Positions 11,027-13,026 of a stretch of DNA of 13,026 bases are shown one piece after another (the first letter of the stretch is position 1; every line of letters starts with the position of its first letter). The notes below the pieces were generated by a model. That model did no database searches. It was not told the DNA's origin and saw only the letters and a program-made list of their open reading frames with translations. Both the position numbers and the translations under genes were made by a program. Source of the DNA: JBAWAP01 sp049589355 (GTDB lineage: Bacteria > Chloroflexota > Anaerolineae > VGOG01); NCBI GenBank assembly GCA_049589355.1, contig JBAWAP010000274.1, positions 1 to 13,026 on the forward strand, given 5' to 3'.

Positions 11027-13026
11027 TTATCCCACCTTCGCCTCCGCAATGTCAATGAAATCGTAGATCTCCGTGCTGCTCTCCACGATGCGCGAATGCA
11101 ACCTGCGCCCTACCCGCAGGATGTCCTGGAAGCGCTTCTCGCGGTAGCACTGGGCGAAGCCGGCCAGCACCGCCTCCTTGCGCACGTCCTTGAGCCGCTG
11201 CCCCCGGCGGGCCTGCTCCAGGATGTCCTCGAACTCCCGCAGCAGCCGCTGCTGGCGACGCGCCTCCAGCTCTTGCTTCTCCAGCATCTCCGGGCGCTTG
11301 TACTTGCCGTTGGTGCTCACGAAGTTCTCCTCCAGCAGGGTCTTGATCTCCGGGATCTGATCCTCCGGCACCTGCAGGGCCTTGACGAAGGCGGTGTAGA
11401 TTTCGCTGTAGTCCCTGGGTGTCTCCAGGAAGTGGTGCAGCCAGGTGATGGCCGAACGCTCGTCGGAGATGAACAGCACCTGCTGTGCCAGCGGCATCCC
11501 TTTCGCGCCTTTCGTCCCTTTCGTGCCCTTCGCGGTCAACTTGCGCCGCTCGTACTCCTGCACCTGCTCCTCGTCGCGGAACCAGTAGCCGTCCCGCTCC
11601 AGGAAGTGGTCGGCCAGCAGGCGGTAGAACTGGTCGGCGTTGAGGGTGATCTCGTAGCCGTGCTGGACGTAGCAGGCTAGCATCTTGGAGTAGAGCATCT
11701 GAGCGGTGCGTTCCAGGTTGGGCTCCACGGGCAGCATCCCCAGGTGTTGGGCCACGAACTCCTGCTCCAGCCCGTAGCCTGCCCGTTGCAGGAACCGCTC
11801 CTCGAAGGCCTTGCGGGGTTTGTAGGCGTTGATGATGAGATCGTTCTTGACTGCGCCGGGAGCAGTGACCTGGGTATGGGTTTTCTTTTGCTTATCCATG
11901 ACTGTGACCTGGGCCACCAGGAAGCCAGCCCTGCCCAAAGCATCTTGGATTGCGTTCCAAACGGATGCTTTGGAGTTGTGGAAGACGACGGTGATCCAGC
12001 GGCCCGGCTTGAGGATACGGTACATCTCGCTGAAGCAGCGGGTCATCAGTTCTCGATACTCCCCCAGGGCCTTGCCCTGGGTCTTGTTGATGATGGCCTC
12101 CGGCCCGGTGTTAGTAAAGACCCGCAGCCAGGCTTCCCAGAGGAAGTTCAGTTCCGAGTACATGATATTCTCCCCGAAAGGAGGATCAGTGAAAACATAG
12201 TCTATGCTACCCTCTGGGACGCTGACTAGGTCGGTGGCTGACTGGGTAAGTAGGGCTATGTGACCACTATTCTGGATAGCTGTCTTTGTAGACGCTCTCT
12301 TGACTTCTTTGAGGCGGTTGCGAATGAGTTCTATGGAGGAGAATTCTACCTGAATTGACGGGATGTAAAGTGTTCCACGGCGGTGTCCAGCAGTCTTCCC
12401 GCCACGAGCTTTGCGGCTAGTCGCTATTCGAGTTATTGCCAACTGATGCATCAGAGTGGATCGCTGCAAGGCCCCGGTTTCTGTCCACCGCAAGACGCTT
12501 GTGAGATTAGTCGAGGCGGACTTAGCCCAAAAACAGGCCAGTGTGGCCAGATTGCGCCGTGTGTAGAAGTGGTGCACGTGGGTGATGCCCATCGGATCGT
12601 TGCGTCGTGCTTCATCTCCCTCTGGCATACGGTAGGTCGGATACCAATACGGAATCTCGCTCTCCTCGATCCTGCGGATGAGGGCCAGGTCGTCGGCGTC
12701 GGGCTTCTTCTCGTAGCGCTTGCGACCCACGGAGTAGTTGATGAGCACGGGCACCTGCCGCGCCCGCTCGATCTCCCGGCCCAGGGCGCTGTCCCACATC
12801 CGCTCGGTGGCGCGGGTCAGGTCGCGCTTGGTCACCTCCGCGCCACAGCCGGGGCAGGGGAAGCGGTCGAGCACCTTGCCCGCCTCGGAATCCACGGCGG
12901 AATCCCAGAACACAATCTCATCGCCGCAGTAGGGGCAGAGGAACACGTCGGACCAGACGGTGTAGTTGATGCGGCCTTTGACGCCCTCACCCTCACCCCC
13001 CCAGCCCCCCTCTCCCTCTCCCAACC
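11027..13026 (-). CDS. pglX: Zn-ribbon adenine-specific DNA methyltransferase (DUF1156/COG1743, PglXI-like), N terminus outside the window
   Basis: The BREX methyltransferase that should mark self DNA on adenine (N6) with S-adenosyl-methionine. The gene enters at the right edge with its frame open, so about 665 C-terminal residues are seen and the start is beyond 13026. From the edge: a Gly/Glu-rich stretch (1-15) encoded by repeat DNA; GRINYTVWSDVF; a zinc ribbon with CPYC (30-33) and CPGC (57-60); PEGDEARRNDP (134-144) and ITHVHHFYTRRN; the catalytic motif TDPPFG (279-284), a variant of the usual D/N-P-P-Y/F; then NIMYSELNFLWEAWL and FHNSKASVWNAIQ. The C-terminal part (about 410-665) is specific to this family. 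Residues 497-509 (TAKGTKGTKGAKG) come from an in-frame repeat. The numbering is that of the visible fragment. The gene lies upstream of DUF433, brxHII, pglZ and the last gene, the type 3 BREX order. Confidence 0.88.
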   Translation of the reverse strand, partial: LGEGEGGWGGEGEGVKGRINYTVWSDVFLCPYCGDEIVFWDSAVDSEAGKVLDRFPCPGCGAEVTKRDLTRATERMWDSALGREIERARQVPVLINYSVGRKRYEKKPDADDLALIRRIEESEIPYWYPTYRMPEGDEARRNDPMGITHVHHFYTRRNLATLACFWAKSASTNLTSVLRWTETGALQRSTLMHQLAITRIATSRKARGGKTAGHRRGTLYIPSIQVEFSSIELIRNRLKEVKRASTKTAIQNSGHIALLTQSATDLVSVPEGSIDYVFTDPPFGENIMYSELNFLWEAWLRVFTNTGPEAIINKTQGKALGEYRELMTRCFSEMYRILKPGRWITVVFHNSKASVWNAIQDALGRAGFLVAQVTVMDKQKKTHTQVTAPGAVKNDLIINAYKPRKAFEERFLQRAGYGLEQEFVAQHLGMLPVEPNLERTAQMLYSKMLACYVQHGYEITLNADQFYRLLADHFLERDGYWFRDEEQVQEYERRKLTAKGTKGTKGAKGMPLAQQVLFISDERSAITWLHHFLETPRDYSEIYTAFVKALQVPEDQIPEIKTLLEENFVSTNGKYKRPEMLEKQELEARRQQRLLREFEDILEQARRGQRLKDVRKEAVLAGFAQCYREKRFQDILRVGRRLHSRIVESSTEIYDFIDIAEAKVG
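11501..11537. repeat. 9-bp tandem repeat (CCTTTCGTN-like) in frame in the methyltransferase
   Basis: Four roughly 9-base units on the plus strand (TTTCGCGCC, TTTCGTCCC, TTTCGTGCC, CTTCGCGGT) read as Lys-Gly-Thr/Ala triplets on the coding strand. The unit resembles the CACGAAGGACACGAAGG-type low-complexity repeat common between genes in environmental genomes (from memory). Being a multiple of three, it does not break the gene. Confidence 0.7.
12985..13026. repeat. CCCTCACCC/CCCTCTCCC dispersed repeat at the window edge, inside the methyltransferase frame
   Basis: A C-rich repeat (CCCTCACCCTCACC, then CCCCTCTCCCTCTCCCAACC) that on the coding strand reads as GEGEGG-type residues just before the conserved GRINYTVWSDVF segment. 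It resembles one arm of the widespread CCCTCTCCC...GGGAGAGGG intergenic repeat; the other arm, if present, is beyond the edge. The coding strand has several GGG runs and could form a G-quadruplex. Confidence 0.65.

Overview
This 13 kb window is all coded on the minus strand. It reads like a GC-rich genome of the Chloroflexota (Anaerolineae-like) or a similar environmental lineage. That guess rests on the style of the genes and on an abundance of short dispersed repeats; there is no rRNA or marker gene to prove it. In transcription order (high to low coordinates) it holds three blocks.

(1) 13026 to 4950 is the 3' half of a phage-defence operon that I assign to BREX type 3. The genes are a zinc-ribbon, DUF1156/COG1743-type adenine methyltransferase (PglXI, running off the window edge), a small DUF433 protein, a SNF2/HepA-type helicase (BrxHII), PglZ, and a last gene that fits BrxA by position. 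The genes are coupled by a 5-nt gap, a 34-nt overlap and two ATGA overlaps, so they look like one transcript. BrxC and BrxF, the other expected parts, should lie beyond base 13026. Two features are odd. A DUF433 antitoxin-like gene without its usual toxin sits between pglXI and brxHII. Three unrelated dispersed repeats also lie in frame inside the pglXI and pglZ coding regions.

(2) 4943 to 3832 is an accessory island bracketed by GGTC/GGGTGG repeat arrays. It carries an AbrB-type antitoxin, a PIN-domain toxin cut off after about 60 residues where repeat DNA begins, and an S23/four-helix-bundle protein gene flanked by inverted copies of the same repeat. A consensus-like promoter (TTGACA-N17-TATACT) with an overlapping palindrome drives the antitoxin, and the three genes overlap one another. 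The simplest reading is that an S23 cassette, or the repeat it travels with, replaced the 3' part of the toxin gene.

(3) 3822 to 163 is a beta-oxidation cluster: a TetR regulator with a perfect TTGACA-N17-TATAAT promoter and an overlapping palindrome, a thiolase, a small unknown protein and a 3-hydroxyacyl-CoA dehydrogenase. These probably make up a regulated fatty-acid or butanoate degradation operon; no acyl-CoA dehydrogenase or enoyl-CoA hydratase is present here.

Gaps between genes are filled largely by repeats (121-168, 1696-1756, 3000-3100, 3832-3970, 4900-4946). Several of them touch or supply stop codons or lie just upstream of promoters. No tRNA, rRNA, CRISPR array, transposase or integrase was seen.
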